This document shows, piece after piece, positions 1 to 4,830 of a DNA stretch of 5,811 nucleotides. The stretch comes from Clostridiales bacterium (lineage in GTDB: Bacteria > Bacillota > Clostridia > Caldicoprobacterales > UBA3941). The notes beneath the pieces are model-generated. The model had not been told where the DNA came from. It saw only the letters and a program-made list of their open reading frames with translations, and searched no databases. Every line of letters starts with the position of its first letter. The stretch's first letter is position 1. The stretch is taken from assembly GCA_012522165.1 (NCBI GenBank), contig JAAYKZ010000323.1:1-5811 (forward strand), read 5' to 3'. A program made the translations under genes and the position numbers.

Positions 1-117
1 AATAACAGATTAAAGTTGATAAAGCGGCAGATGTACGGAAGAGCAAAGTTACCTTTGTTAAAAGCAAAGATAATAATGAAAAATGATATTTTTTTGCCTT
101 GTGTCAACCAAAATTGA
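1..117 (+). CDS. ISL3-family transposase, C-terminal end (partial)
   Basis: Only the last 38 residues are present; the gene runs off the left edge. The readable tail contains NNRLKLIKRQMYGRAKLPLL, which resembles the conserved C-terminal end of ISL3-family (IS204/IS1001/IS1165-like) DDE transposases, where an N-R/K-(I/L)-K-x-I-K-R motif is followed by a YGR/YGY segment. The TGA stop lies inside a candidate terminal inverted repeat, as expected for a compact IS. It is transcribed toward the cassette array, opposite to every other gene here. The family call rests on recalled motif resemblance, not a search. The catalytic core is off-window, so whether the element is active cannot be judged. Confidence 0.72.
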   Translation, partial: NNRLKLIKRQMYGRAKLPLLKAKIIMKNDIFLPCVNQN

Positions 118-127
118 GGAAGAGCCC
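100..127 (+). repeat. Candidate terminal inverted repeat, right end of ISL3-like element
   Basis: Read from the outside inward on the minus strand, this end begins GGGCTCTTCCTCAATTTTGG, the GG(G)CTCTTC-type start typical of ISL3-family terminal repeats. It overlaps the transposase stop. The element therefore probably ends at about 126-127, and what follows is integron attC sequence. The other end and the target duplication are outside the window. Confidence 0.6.
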
Positions 128-283
128 GGATGTGCCCGAAATATGCAATCGGACTTACAGAGCAATGCTACGTAGGCGGTGCTTGCACCCGATGACTCGA
201 TGAGGGCAGGATGACCCGCGTGCTCTTACTCCAAAGGCATTCTTCATGCTTTGCCCTTTACGCAAATGGACTTGTTATATGAC
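128..283 (-). other. attC6, apparently truncated by the ISL3-like element
   Basis: The R'' box reads CATATAAC on the minus strand (274-281). The site shares motifs with its neighbours: TAAAGGGCA next to the R''-side stem, ACGCGGGTCATCC (GGGTCAT motif near 211-217), an AGAGCA/TGCTCT inner stem, and a GTCCG motif near 149-153 that elsewhere precedes the R' arm by about 20-30 nt. No good complement to the R''-side stem (TCCATTTGCG) is seen before the IS boundary at 127. The R' arm is therefore probably beyond the IS. A degenerate R' near 140-146 (GCATATT) is a weaker alternative. Confidence 0.65.
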
Positions 284-300
284 GTAATCTATGACCCCTT

Positions 301-798
301 TTAGATTCCAATGTCTGGGTTTTCGCGTGCCATCTTAATAACCCATGGCTGAACAAAGAACGGTATTCTCATATCATGAGCATTAACTAAATGAGTAGAA
401 CCTGCTGGTGTTAATATGTAAAAACTCTGTAGCTTTATAACTAAGCCATTATTTACTGGTAATTCCATTGTATAATCAGGACATGATATTATCTGTCTTA
501 AAAGATGTTTCTCTTCTCCACTTAGTTCTTTCAAATACTTCAGCTGATTTTCTCTTAACTTTTTATCCTTTCGCTTATCATACAAGTATTTTGCCGATTT
601 TATTATTAAATAAACTAATAAAATGGATATAGAAATAATAAAGACAAGACCAATGTAGAATCCAAACTTATCTTTGAAATCAACGAAATATAGTCTCTCA
701 AGTAATTTTGTTGGAGCAAAAATAATAAATCCACTTGCAAGAGCCAATGCACTTAATATACTTGGTGGCAATTTCAAAAAACTAATAAAATCTTTCAT
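301..798 (-). CDS. SieB-like superinfection exclusion membrane protein
   Basis: The protein has 165 residues. It resembles the SieB family, membrane proteins of prophages such as lambda and P22 that abort or exclude superinfecting phages. The N-terminus (FLKLPPSILSALALASGFII, about 4-26) leads into a first membrane segment (13-30). A charged stretch with the family-like LLERL...FKDKFGFYIGL pattern follows, then a second membrane segment (46-67) and a lysine-rich region. The C-terminal 85-90 residues look soluble and cytoplasmic. An ATG four codons upstream (810) would bury the GGAGGA ribosome binding site inside the gene; the ATG at 798 sits 4-5 nt after it and is preferred. It is the sole gene of cassette 6, close to the R' box, with no promoter seen. 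The family call is by recalled pattern, and a phage-defence role is inferred from it. Confidence 0.75.
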   Translation of the reverse strand: MKDFISFLKLPPSILSALALASGFIIFAPTKLLERLYFVDFKDKFGFYIGLVFIISISILLVYLIIKSAKYLYDKRKDKKLRENQLKYLKELSGEEKHLLRQIISCPDYTMELPVNNGLVIKLQSFYILTPAGSTHLVNAHDMRIPFFVQPWVIKMARENPDIGI

Positions 799-826
799 CT
801 TTTCCTCCATATCGAATAGATTATGT

Positions 827-999
827 CACATAACGTGTACATGCGCGACGCCGTCCGAACCGGACCCCAAAGGATAACCCGTGAGTGCCGCTGAGCGGCC
901 GGTGAGGCGGTGTGGTACGGTACTTCTACATGGAATGACCCACGAAGCAATTCTTCATGAATTTCTATCCGTGCCTTTACGCGCATGTGTTGATATATG
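827..999 (-). other. attC5 recombination site (173 bp)
   Basis: R'' is CATATATC (992-999, minus strand) and R' is GTTATGTG (827-834). The inner stem CATGCGCG pairs with CGCGCATG, 8 of 8. Inside are the shared motifs GTGGGTCATTCC and CACACCGCCTCACCGG, the latter nearly identical in attC1, and GGTCCGGTTCGGAC before the R' arm. R'' and R' of this site do not match each other well; each instead matches the far end of its own cassette. At 173 bp it is longer than the usual upper range of described attC sites. Confidence 0.8.
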
Positions 1000-1666
1000 A
1001 TGGATGGCGCCCCGCCAAGCCCTGCCCGCTAAGGATAAATCCACCTCATACTATTGCTCCTTTGTATACTTAGAAAACACTGATACATACCGGCTATCAA
1101 ATATTACTTTTGTTATAGTATTATAAGGTATTATAGTTGGCCCATCATCCCAAATTCCATCTGCATCAAAGTGTTTTAAATGAACTAACGTCTTGTAAGT
1201 CTTTATAATCTTACCAATTCCAAATTGGCTCTTATCTTTTTCAAGGCTTTCACTCTCTATTATTACGTTCTTACCAGTACTTTGTAAATCTTCAAGTACT
1301 GTTTGCCATGAATCTAGCCTTATTTTTGGAACAACTATTTTGCTTTTTAAACCTTCTTGTTCAAGTATATAATCATAATAATCATTTTTAGGTTCAATCT
1401 CTGTTATATCCCTTAGTCGTATGATATGATATCCATCAAAGATAAAATCATCTTCATCAATAACCATTGCGAGATCACTTCCAACATTACAAAAATAACC
1501 AAAACAACTGTAAAAATCTACACGCTTGCGCCAATATCTAAAAAGCATCTTGTTCTTTATACCATCTTCAATTATTTTTTTAGCTTTTTGCTTATTCATA
1601 GCAACACCCCTAATATTATGTGTTGTAACCTTATGGTCTCTACTAAATGCGCCATCTTTCATATAT
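834..1666 (-). mobile_element. Integron cassette 5 (unknown 182-residue protein)
   Basis: The terminal inverted repeat arms lie at 1649-1667 (5' end) and 992-1010 (3' end): GATATATGAAAGATGGCGC against GATATATGATGGATGGCGC, 17 of 19 identical. Neither arm is accompanied by an NGGA hairpin, unlike cassettes 1-4. The boundaries are the crossovers inside GATATATG (1660-1667) and GTTATGTG (827-834). Confidence 0.78.
1051..1599 (-). CDS. Unrecognised cassette protein, possible duplicated small beta-barrel
   Basis: The protein has 182 residues, is soluble, and has no signal peptide or membrane segment. I do not recognise the family. Two segments look like related beta-rich units: residues 35-69 (GYFCNVGSDLAMVIDEDDF then dGYHIIRLRDITEIE) and 128-171 (GIGKIIKTYKTLVHLKHFD then PTIIPYNTITKVIFDSRY). 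Each has a hydrophobic strand pair, an acidic turn and an I(P)xxxIT-type strand. This suggests tandem Sm-like or similar barrels, as inference only. An ATG at 1662 extends the frame by 21 codons but has no ribosome binding site and falls on the R' box. The ATG at 1599 follows AGGGGTG at 8 nt and is preferred. It is the only gene of cassette 5 and no promoter is evident. Confidence 0.7.
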   Translation of the reverse strand: MNKQKAKKIIEDGIKNKMLFRYWRKRVDFYSCFGYFCNVGSDLAMVIDEDDFIFDGYHIIRLRDITEIEPKNDYYDYILEQEGLKSKIVVPKIRLDSWQTVLEDLQSTGKNVIIESESLEKDKSQFGIGKIIKTYKTLVHLKHFDADGIWDDGPTIIPYNTITKVIFDSRYVSVFSKYTKEQ

Positions 1667-1778
1667 CGTTTTGTATCTGAGACGGCTTTTCAGCCTTAGA
1701 TAACTCCTATCTTAGGCTGGAAGCTGTGGGCAGAATGACCCGCAAGCATGCCCTTTACTCAGATATGTGGTTGTACGC
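1660..1778 (-). other. attC4 recombination site (119 bp)
   Basis: R'' is GCGTACAAC (1770-1778, minus strand) and R' is GATATATG (1660-1667), where the usual GTT is replaced by GAT. The stem TATCTGAG pairs with CTCAGATA, 8 of 8. An inner hairpin is formed by AGCCT and AGGCT, and the shared motif TGCGGGTCATTC is present. It lies directly downstream of the toxin-antitoxin cassette. Confidence 0.82.
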
Positions 1779-1802
1779 AGTACAGTGCCCCGCGGAGCAA
1801 GA

Positions 1803-1818
1803 GCGGCACGGATGCCGC
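1803..1818. repeat. Cassette 4 3'-end hairpin, CGGA loop
   Basis: On the + strand GCGGCA-CGGA-TGCCGC forms a 6-bp stem with a 4-nt loop, lying between the toxin stop and the 3' cassette inverted repeat, 14 nt from it. No T-tract follows it in the gene direction, so it is not a typical terminator. Confidence 0.75.
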
Positions 1819-1835
1819 GACCTTAAAATCTATTT

Positions 1836-2156
1836 CTATAGAAAGTCTAAATAATTCTGTGCTCCATACAAAACCCTCATAACAATGACTTTTCTTTGTG
1901 TCTCATCAACAAGATAAAACACAATGAAATTCTCAACAAGTAATTTTCTATATCCTTTGTTTTTTAGAAGTTCATCTGTGACTAAGCTGCATGAGAACGG
2001 AAATTCCTCAAGTCTCATTATACTTTCTTCAATTTTTTCCAACAGGTTTATTGCTGCAATCTCTGCAAATAACTTTCCTGAAATATAATCGAAGATTTCT
2101 TCCATGTCTTCATTGGCTTTAGGAGCAAATTTTACGACATATTTATTTTCTGGCAT
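1836..2156 (-). CDS. RelE/ParE-family toxin
   Basis: The protein has 106 residues, normal for this superfamily. Type II toxins of this fold are either mRNA interferases (RelE) or gyrase poisons (ParE). Visible signatures are the N-terminal strand KYVVKFAPKANEDMEEIFDY, a helical region (30-52) ending LEEFPFS, the core GYRKLLVENFIVFYLVDE (69-85), and the ending VIVMRVLYGAQNY with Arg94 and Tyr97. The NFIVFYLVDE and RVLYGAQ blocks are characteristic of the RelE/ParE plasmid-stabilisation group. It overlaps the antitoxin gene by 14 bp, indicating translational coupling, and has no promoter of its own. The choice between ribonuclease and gyrase activity cannot be made from sequence alone. Confidence 0.88.
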   Translation of the reverse strand: MPENKYVVKFAPKANEDMEEIFDYISGKLFAEIAAINLLEKIEESIMRLEEFPFSCSLVTDELLKNKGYRKLLVENFIVFYLVDETQRKVIVMRVLYGAQNYLDFL

Positions 2157-2409
2157 ATTTACTCCTTAGTTTTTGAAAAACTTCCTTACCATCAATTAAT
2201 TCCACACCTTCTGCAATTTGTGTTTCCGCTTCAATCAGCTTTTTATATACTTCTAATAGGGCTAATTGTCTTTCGTAGGTTTCTATGCTCATTATCACTA
2301 GATCACCATATCCATTTTTGGTGATAAAGATTGGTTCCTGGTTTTTGTGACATATTTCCGAAATTTCATTTGTATTCCTTAAATCCCTAATCGGCCTAAT
2401 TTGCAGCAT
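2143..2409 (-). CDS. Phd/YefM-family antitoxin
   Basis: The protein has 88 residues. The N-terminal block (IRPIRDLRNTNEISEICHKN, then EPIFITKNGYGDLVIMSIETYE, about 4-46) is the typical Phd/YefM DNA-binding dimerisation domain. The helical, charged C-terminal half would wrap the toxin. It is expected to neutralise the RelE/ParE toxin encoded by the overlapping downstream gene and to repress the promoter at 2443-2471. An ATG at 2430 is possible, but the ATG at 2409 follows GGGAG (2418-2422) at about 8 nt and begins at the usual Phd N-terminus, so it is preferred. Toxin-antitoxin cassettes are well known to stabilise large integron arrays. Confidence 0.88.
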   Translation of the reverse strand: MLQIRPIRDLRNTNEISEICHKNQEPIFITKNGYGDLVIMSIETYERQLALLEVYKKLIEAETQIAEGVELIDGKEVFQKLRSKYARK

Positions 2410-2442
2410 ATAATCATCTCCCAAAAACATAATTATGTCATT

Positions 2443-2471
2443 ATTATATCACAACAATGTACAACTATCAA
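2443..2471 (-). promoter_or_regulatory. Strong sigma-A promoter of the toxin-antitoxin operon
   Basis: On the minus strand TTGATA (2471-2466), a 17-nt spacer, then TATAAT (2448-2443), with an extended -10 TG one base upstream. The antitoxin ATG lies 33 bp downstream of the -10. It is the only near-consensus promoter I find inside a cassette, in keeping with the rule that most cassettes lack promoters while toxin-antitoxin cassettes carry their own. Antitoxin autorepression here is inferred. Confidence 0.82.
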
Positions 2472-2502
2472 TTGGGTTTCTTCAGAGAAATGCTCGAACA
2501 AT

Positions 2503-2520
2503 CCGGCCAAGGATGGCCGG
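2503..2520. repeat. Cassette 4 5'-end hairpin, AGGA loop
   Basis: On the + strand CCGGCCA-AGGA-TGGCCGG forms a 7-bp stem with a 4-nt loop. It sits 3 nt inside the 5' cassette inverted repeat, upstream of the antitoxin promoter. Confidence 0.78.
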
Positions 2521-2533
2521 CCAGCACTGTATT

Positions 2534-2706
2534 GCGTACAACGTTTTAGGTATGCGACGGCTCTGAGTCGGACCCGTAAGGAATACCCCTTGGCAGCTTT
2601 AGCTCAACGAAGAGCTGTGGTGCGGCATTCTTCATGGGATGACCAACGTTAGCCCTGCTTCATGCTTTTTCTCACCCGCACCCTTGTGCATACCTGTTGT
2701 TATCGG
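2534..2706 (-). other. attC3 recombination site (173 bp)
   Basis: R'' is CCGATAAC (2699-2706, minus strand) and R' is GTTGTACGC (2534-2542). The stem AGGTATGC pairs with GCATACCT, 8 of 8. Shared motifs are TTGGTCATCCC, CATGAAGAATGCCGCACCAC, and GGGTCCGACTC before the R' arm. R'' and R' come from different cassettes and do not pair well with each other. Most of the roughly 390-bp gene-free stretch from 2410 to 2797 is this site, its two flanking hairpins and the toxin-antitoxin promoter. Confidence 0.82.
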
Positions 2707-2731
2707 ATGGATGAGGCCCCCAGAGACCAGC

Positions 2732-2751
2732 ATGCCCCAAGGATGGGGCAT
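2732..2751. repeat. Cassette 3 3'-end hairpin, AGGA loop
   Basis: On the + strand ATGCCCCA-AGGA-TGGGGCAT forms a perfect 8-bp stem. It lies 14 nt from the 3' cassette inverted repeat and about 46 nt after the gene's stop. No T-tract follows in the gene direction. Confidence 0.78.
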
Positions 2752-2797
2752 CCTTACATTTCAATTTTAGTAAGAATCTAATATGTACGTACTTCTA

Positions 2798-3604
2798 TTA
2801 TTTTAATAATGCAATTATTGAACTTTTTATAGTTTTACCATTTAAGACTATTTTGTCACTAAAGTTTGCTGTTGAGTTATTATTTGAGTTATTATTTGAG
2901 TTAATATTCCTCCGCATAGCCCTATTCAATCCTAAAACATCCTTAAATAAATCAACAATCTCAACTTCATTATTAGAGTTATCAACCTTCTCAATCTTAG
3001 TATATATAGTCAATTCCTCATTTTGCAAATTCTCAAAATCAGCAAAATCAGAAATGTTCAAGTATTTTCTATCAAGTAATGAATAAAGTTTATATTCCCC
3101 AATTTCAAAATATACAGGTATTTTAGTTTCTTTGTTTTTTCCGAAGAATAGAGAAAATATTGCTTTTTCTTTATCTTGACCAATATTTATTTCATCCATT
3201 AATACATCTTTTAATGTGTCATTTTCAATGACATTTTTAATAAAGTCAATTTCACCAAATTGTTCTGGAATTCTTAGAGTACTATCAAACTTTAATATTT
3301 TTCCACGCTCTAGTTAATTGATATATTCTAATTCTCTGTAATGATTAGAATTAACAAAACTACCATTATCAACTTTCTCTAACCTATCTTTAAACTTTGT
3401 AAATATTTGTATCTCAGATTGCTGATTTTTGTAATTTTGTTCCTCTTTTGCCTCGAATTCTGTTGAAACTATACCTGCTGCCACTTTTGCCTTTATACCT
3501 TTTTCTCTCTTTGAGTCTTCTACAACATCAAAAAAATTAATACCTAGGTTTAAGGAGAACTGCTTTATTTTCTCAGAATCTAAATAAATATACTCATAGA
3601 ACAT
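2798..3604 (-). pseudogene. DUF6414-like protein gene interrupted by one in-frame TAA
   Basis: The ATG at 3604 follows GAGAGGGGATAAAA, a good ribosome binding site. The frame runs 96 codons to a TAA at 3314-3316, then continues in the same frame with no further stop for 171 codons to TAA at 2798: 268 codons in all including the internal stop. The upstream part begins MFYEYIYLDSEKIKQF and the downstream part includes PVYFEIGEYKLYSLLD, an IYTKIEKV...VDLFKDVLGL segment and VLNGKTIKSSIIAL. I recall this layout from the uncharacterised DUF6414 family, where both parts form one protein. The function is unknown. Near the C-terminus is an Asn/Ser-rich stretch (NSNNNSNNNS). The internal ATG at 3199 has no ribosome binding site, so the second part is unlikely to be made alone. 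A recent nonsense mutation is the simplest reading; stop readthrough or sequencing error are alternatives. Confidence 0.72.
2874..2903. repeat. 12-bp tandem repeat encoding an Asn/Ser stretch
   Basis: The unit GAGTTATTATTT occurs twice in a row on the + strand, followed by a partial copy. On the coding strand it gives the NSNNNSNNNS linker of the DUF6414-like gene. Being a multiple of three, length change by slippage would keep the frame. Confidence 0.8.
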
Positions 3605-3669
3605 TTTTATCCCCTCTCTCTTTCAAATATCTTTCTATATTTTTGCTTCAAAACCAAGTCATATGCTAT

Positions 3670-3688
3670 CCGCCACAGGACGTGGCGG
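3670..3688. repeat. Cassette 3 5'-end hairpin, AGGA(C) loop
   Basis: On the + strand CCGCCAC-AGGAC-GTGGCGG forms a perfect 7-bp stem with a 5-nt loop, 4 nt inside the 5' cassette inverted repeat and about 65 nt upstream of the gene's ATG. Confidence 0.77.
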
Positions 3689-3703
3689 CCAAGCCTCATC
3701 TTT

Positions 3704-3817
3704 CCGATAACGTCTGGCATACATGCAGCCTTTGAGGGGTTACATAGCTCTTATGTCCCCGAAAAGGTTGGCTGAGCGACCCGTGGGAATTACTTCCCAT
3801 GTATGCATTGATATGTG
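3704..3817 (-). other. attC2 recombination site (114 bp)
   Basis: R'' is CACATATC (3810-3817, minus strand) and R' is GTTATCGG (3704-3711). The stem GCATACATG pairs with CATGTATGC, 9 of 9. Inner stems include GGGAA/TTCCC and ACATA-AGAGC-TATGT. The shared motif is CACGGGTCGC, a weaker form of GGGTCAT. It is the shortest attC here. Confidence 0.82.
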
Positions 3818-3841
3818 CCGTGCGACGACCCGTAATTCAGA

Positions 3842-3859
3842 GATGACACGGATGTCATC
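3842..3859. repeat. Cassette 2 3'-end hairpin, CGGA loop
   Basis: On the + strand GATGACA-CGGA-TGTCATC forms a perfect 7-bp stem directly after the HNH gene's stop, 13 nt from the 3' cassette inverted repeat. Read as + strand RNA, the loop region ACACGGATGT would match the CsrA/RsmA target ACANGGAUGU, but the gene's own transcript carries the opposite strand. Confidence 0.77.
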
Positions 3860-3861
3860 CC

Positions 3862-4581
3862 TTAAAAAACTTTAGAGTCACTTGTAAATTGTTCCATAAT
3901 AGGTTTTGCACCTCTCGACGAATTACAATGCAAACAGCAAGTAATAAGATTGGAATATGAGTTATCTCCACCTTGGCTAACTGGCTGTATATGGTCTAGC
4001 GTAGCACTAAATCTGGTTAATTGTTTTCTACACTTATAGCACACATATCCGTCTCTTTCAAATATTAGCAATCTATTTTCTGCAATATTATAATAATCAA
4101 GGTCCTTTTTTTGCTCAACGTGACATGTGTTTTCAACTCTAGATTTCTTCATTCGCTCAATACAAAGTTCTATTTCTTCAGGCAAATTTATTTTATATAG
4201 AGTACCATCTCTATTCGTATCACCAACAATGACAATTACCTTTTTTTCCATTAAACATCGTAAGTTATCACTTATAGCTTTATCAGATGCAACTTTAACC
4301 TTATCTCCAGACTTAAATTTTGAACCTATTCCTTGTGCAATTTGCGAATTGCTTACTCTAATATATCTATCGGCAGTTTCAATTATACTATGTCTAAACA
4401 AAAACCAATATATTACAGATTCATAAGGAGATAACAATGGCTGCAAAAAATCAATAACTGACGCTATGATTTGTGGTAATTCAAAATAATCAAATGTTCC
4501 GTGTAGACTATCTTCCGAAACATCATTCTTTTTTTCAATTTTATCAAGTAGTTCTCTTATCTTGTTAATTTCCTCGTTCAA
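3862..4581 (-). CDS. HNH endonuclease with N-terminal winged-helix-like domain
   Basis: The protein has 239 residues. The C-terminal third is an HNH (beta-beta-alpha-metal) nuclease: Cys181-x2-Cys184, LDHI with catalytic-type Asp196-His197, Asn211 in NSYSNL, and Cys216-x2-Cys219 with Asn220. The two CxxC pairs would hold a structural zinc. Residues about 31-135 (FELPQIIASVIDFL, YESVIYWFLFRH, SNSQIAQGIG, ASDKAISDNLRCLMEKKVI, TLYKINLP) look like a winged-helix DNA-binding domain, as inference from helix-helix-wing spacing. The N-terminus is a short charged helix. The start is TTG: it follows a near-perfect AAAGGAGGT at 6 nt, whereas the ATG at 4815 would translate 78 codons straight through attC1. 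It could be a defence nuclease or a homing-type enzyme; the target is unknown. It is the sole gene of cassette 2. Confidence 0.85.
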   Translation of the reverse strand: MNEEINKIRELLDKIEKKNDVSEDSLHGTFDYFELPQIIASVIDFLQPLLSPYESVIYWFLFRHSIIETADRYIRVSNSQIAQGIGSKFKSGDKVKVASDKAISDNLRCLMEKKVIVIVGDTNRDGTLYKINLPEEIELCIERMKKSRVENTCHVEQKKDLDYYNIAENRLLIFERDGYVCYKCRKQLTRFSATLDHIQPVSQGGDNSYSNLITCCLHCNSSRGAKPIMEQFTSDSKVF

Positions 4582-4587
4582 CGTCTT

Positions 4588-4596
4588 ACCTCCTTT
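4588..4596 (-). promoter_or_regulatory. Ribosome binding site fixing the TTG start of the HNH gene
   Basis: AAAGGAGGT on the minus strand, 6 nt before TTG at 4581. Nine bases complementary to the 16S 3' end make this the strongest site in the window, and they rule out the longer ATG frame that reads through attC1. Confidence 0.85.
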
Positions 4597-4615
4597 GATC
4601 GACCCTAGAGGGTCT

Positions 4616-4633
4616 GCGCCCAAGGATGGGCGC
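4616..4633. repeat. Cassette 2 5'-end hairpin, AGGA loop
   Basis: On the + strand GCGCCCA-AGGA-TGGGCGC forms a perfect 7-bp stem, 3 nt inside the 5' cassette inverted repeat. A second small inverted repeat (GACCCT-AG-AGGGTC, 4601-4614) lies between it and the ribosome binding site. Confidence 0.78.
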
Positions 4634-4647
4634 TTTTCGTCGCATGG

Positions 4648-4785
4648 CATATATCGTTCCGTTTTCACGATGCCGACGAACCGGACCAGCGGAGCCCTTC
4701 TTCCTGGCGGCGCTTGCCGCCCGGTGAGACGGTGTGGCAGCAATGACCCGTGAGCACGCCCGAAGCGTGAAAATTTTGTTATGTG
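4648..4785 (-). other. attC1 recombination site (138 bp)
   Basis: R'' is CACATAAC (4778-4785, minus strand) and R' is GATATATG (4648-4655), again with GAT in place of GTT. The stem TTTTCACG pairs with CGTGAAAA, 8 of 8. Inner structure includes GGGCGGC-AAGC-GCCGCC. The shared motifs are CACGGGTCATTGC, CCACACCGTCTCACCGG (near copy in attC5) and GGTCCGGTTC before the R' arm. Confidence 0.83.
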
Positions 4786-4809
4786 AAGTCGCGCGCCTTC
4801 TTGTTCAGA

Positions 4810-4828
4810 GGCCAATAGGATGTTGGCC
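4810..4828. repeat. Cassette 1 3'-end hairpin, AGGA-containing loop
   Basis: On the + strand GGCCAA-TAGGATG-TTGGCC forms a 6-bp stem, plus a possible T.G pair that leaves AGGAT as the loop. It lies 13 nt from the 3' cassette inverted repeat and just after the lipoprotein stop codon. Confidence 0.68.
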
Positions 4829-4830
4829 CC

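Larger units (their letters stand above)
128..833 (-). mobile_element. Integron cassette 6 (SieB-like), distal end interrupted by IS
   Basis: The cassette starts at the crossover inside GTTATGTG (827-834) and runs leftward. Its 5' end (816-834) and the segment just before its attC (274-292) form an imperfect inverted repeat matching 17 of 19 positions, which shows that they belong to the same cassette. No NGGA-loop hairpins are present. The leader before the gene is very short and shows no promoter, so expression should depend on upstream transcription. The IS at 1-127 appears to have cut off the last arm of its attC. Confidence 0.75.
1667..2541 (-). mobile_element. Integron cassette 4 (toxin-antitoxin)
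   Basis: This has the best-matched cassette ends of the six: 2524-2542 (5') and 1770-1788 (3') read GTTGTACGCAATACAGTGC against GTTGTACGCAGTACAGTGC, 18 of 19. The single difference is a G.T wobble on the + strand. Hairpins with AGGA and CGGA loops lie 3 nt inside the 5' arm and 14 nt inside the 3' arm. The cassette has its own promoter. Confidence 0.85.
2542..3710 (-). mobile_element. Integron cassette 3 (broken DUF6414-like gene)
   Basis: The cassette-end inverted repeats are at 3693-3711 (5') and 2699-2717 (3'): GTTATCGGAAAGATGAGGC against GTTATCGGATGGATGAGGC, 17 of 19. The AGGA-loop hairpins lie 4 nt inside the 5' arm (3670-3688) and 14 nt inside the 3' arm (2732-2751). Confidence 0.83.
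3711..4654 (-). mobile_element. Integron cassette 2 (HNH nuclease)
   Basis: The cassette-end inverted repeats are at 4637-4655 (5') and 3810-3828 (3'): GATATATGCCATGCGACGA against GATATGTGCCGTGCGACGA, 17 of 19. Both differences are G.T wobbles on the + strand. Hairpins lie 3 nt inside the 5' arm (AGGA loop) and 13 nt inside the 3' arm (CGGA loop). Confidence 0.84.

Noticed and set aside
140..146. Degenerate R' box GCATATT as the true end of attC6
   Set aside because: The arm next to it does not pair with the R''-side stem as in the five other sites (8-9 perfect pairs each). Interruption by the IS explains the missing arm better, though this box is not fully excluded.
2401..2652. Open frame on the + strand through attC3
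   Set aside because: It lies over attC3 and the toxin-antitoxin promoter, has no ribosome binding site and no recognisable protein pattern. The same reasoning applies to the minus-strand frame at 795-986 over attC5.
2732..2751. Hairpins after gene stops as intrinsic terminators
   Set aside because: None is followed by a T-tract in the gene direction, and matching hairpins occur upstream of genes at the same cassettes, so termination does not explain them.
3842..3859. CsrA/RsmA binding site (ACACGGATGT)
   Set aside because: The match is on the strand opposite to the gene transcript, and the same loop occurs as part of a paired DNA architecture at cassette ends. It would need antisense transcription, for which there is no evidence.
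4127..4426. Open frame on the + strand opposite the HNH gene
   Set aside because: It is a shadow of the well-supported HNH frame with its full catalytic motif, and lacks a ribosome binding site. Similar + strand shadows at 674-877, 1426-1680, 2853-3086, 4928-5110 and 5525-5758 were dismissed for the same reason.
4582..4815. Upstream extension of the HNH frame to an ATG at 4815 (78 extra codons)
   Set aside because: The extension translates attC1 and the 5' cassette repeat, has no ribosome binding site, and ignores the near-perfect AAAGGAGGT before TTG at 4581. The open frame is a by-product of GC-rich attC.
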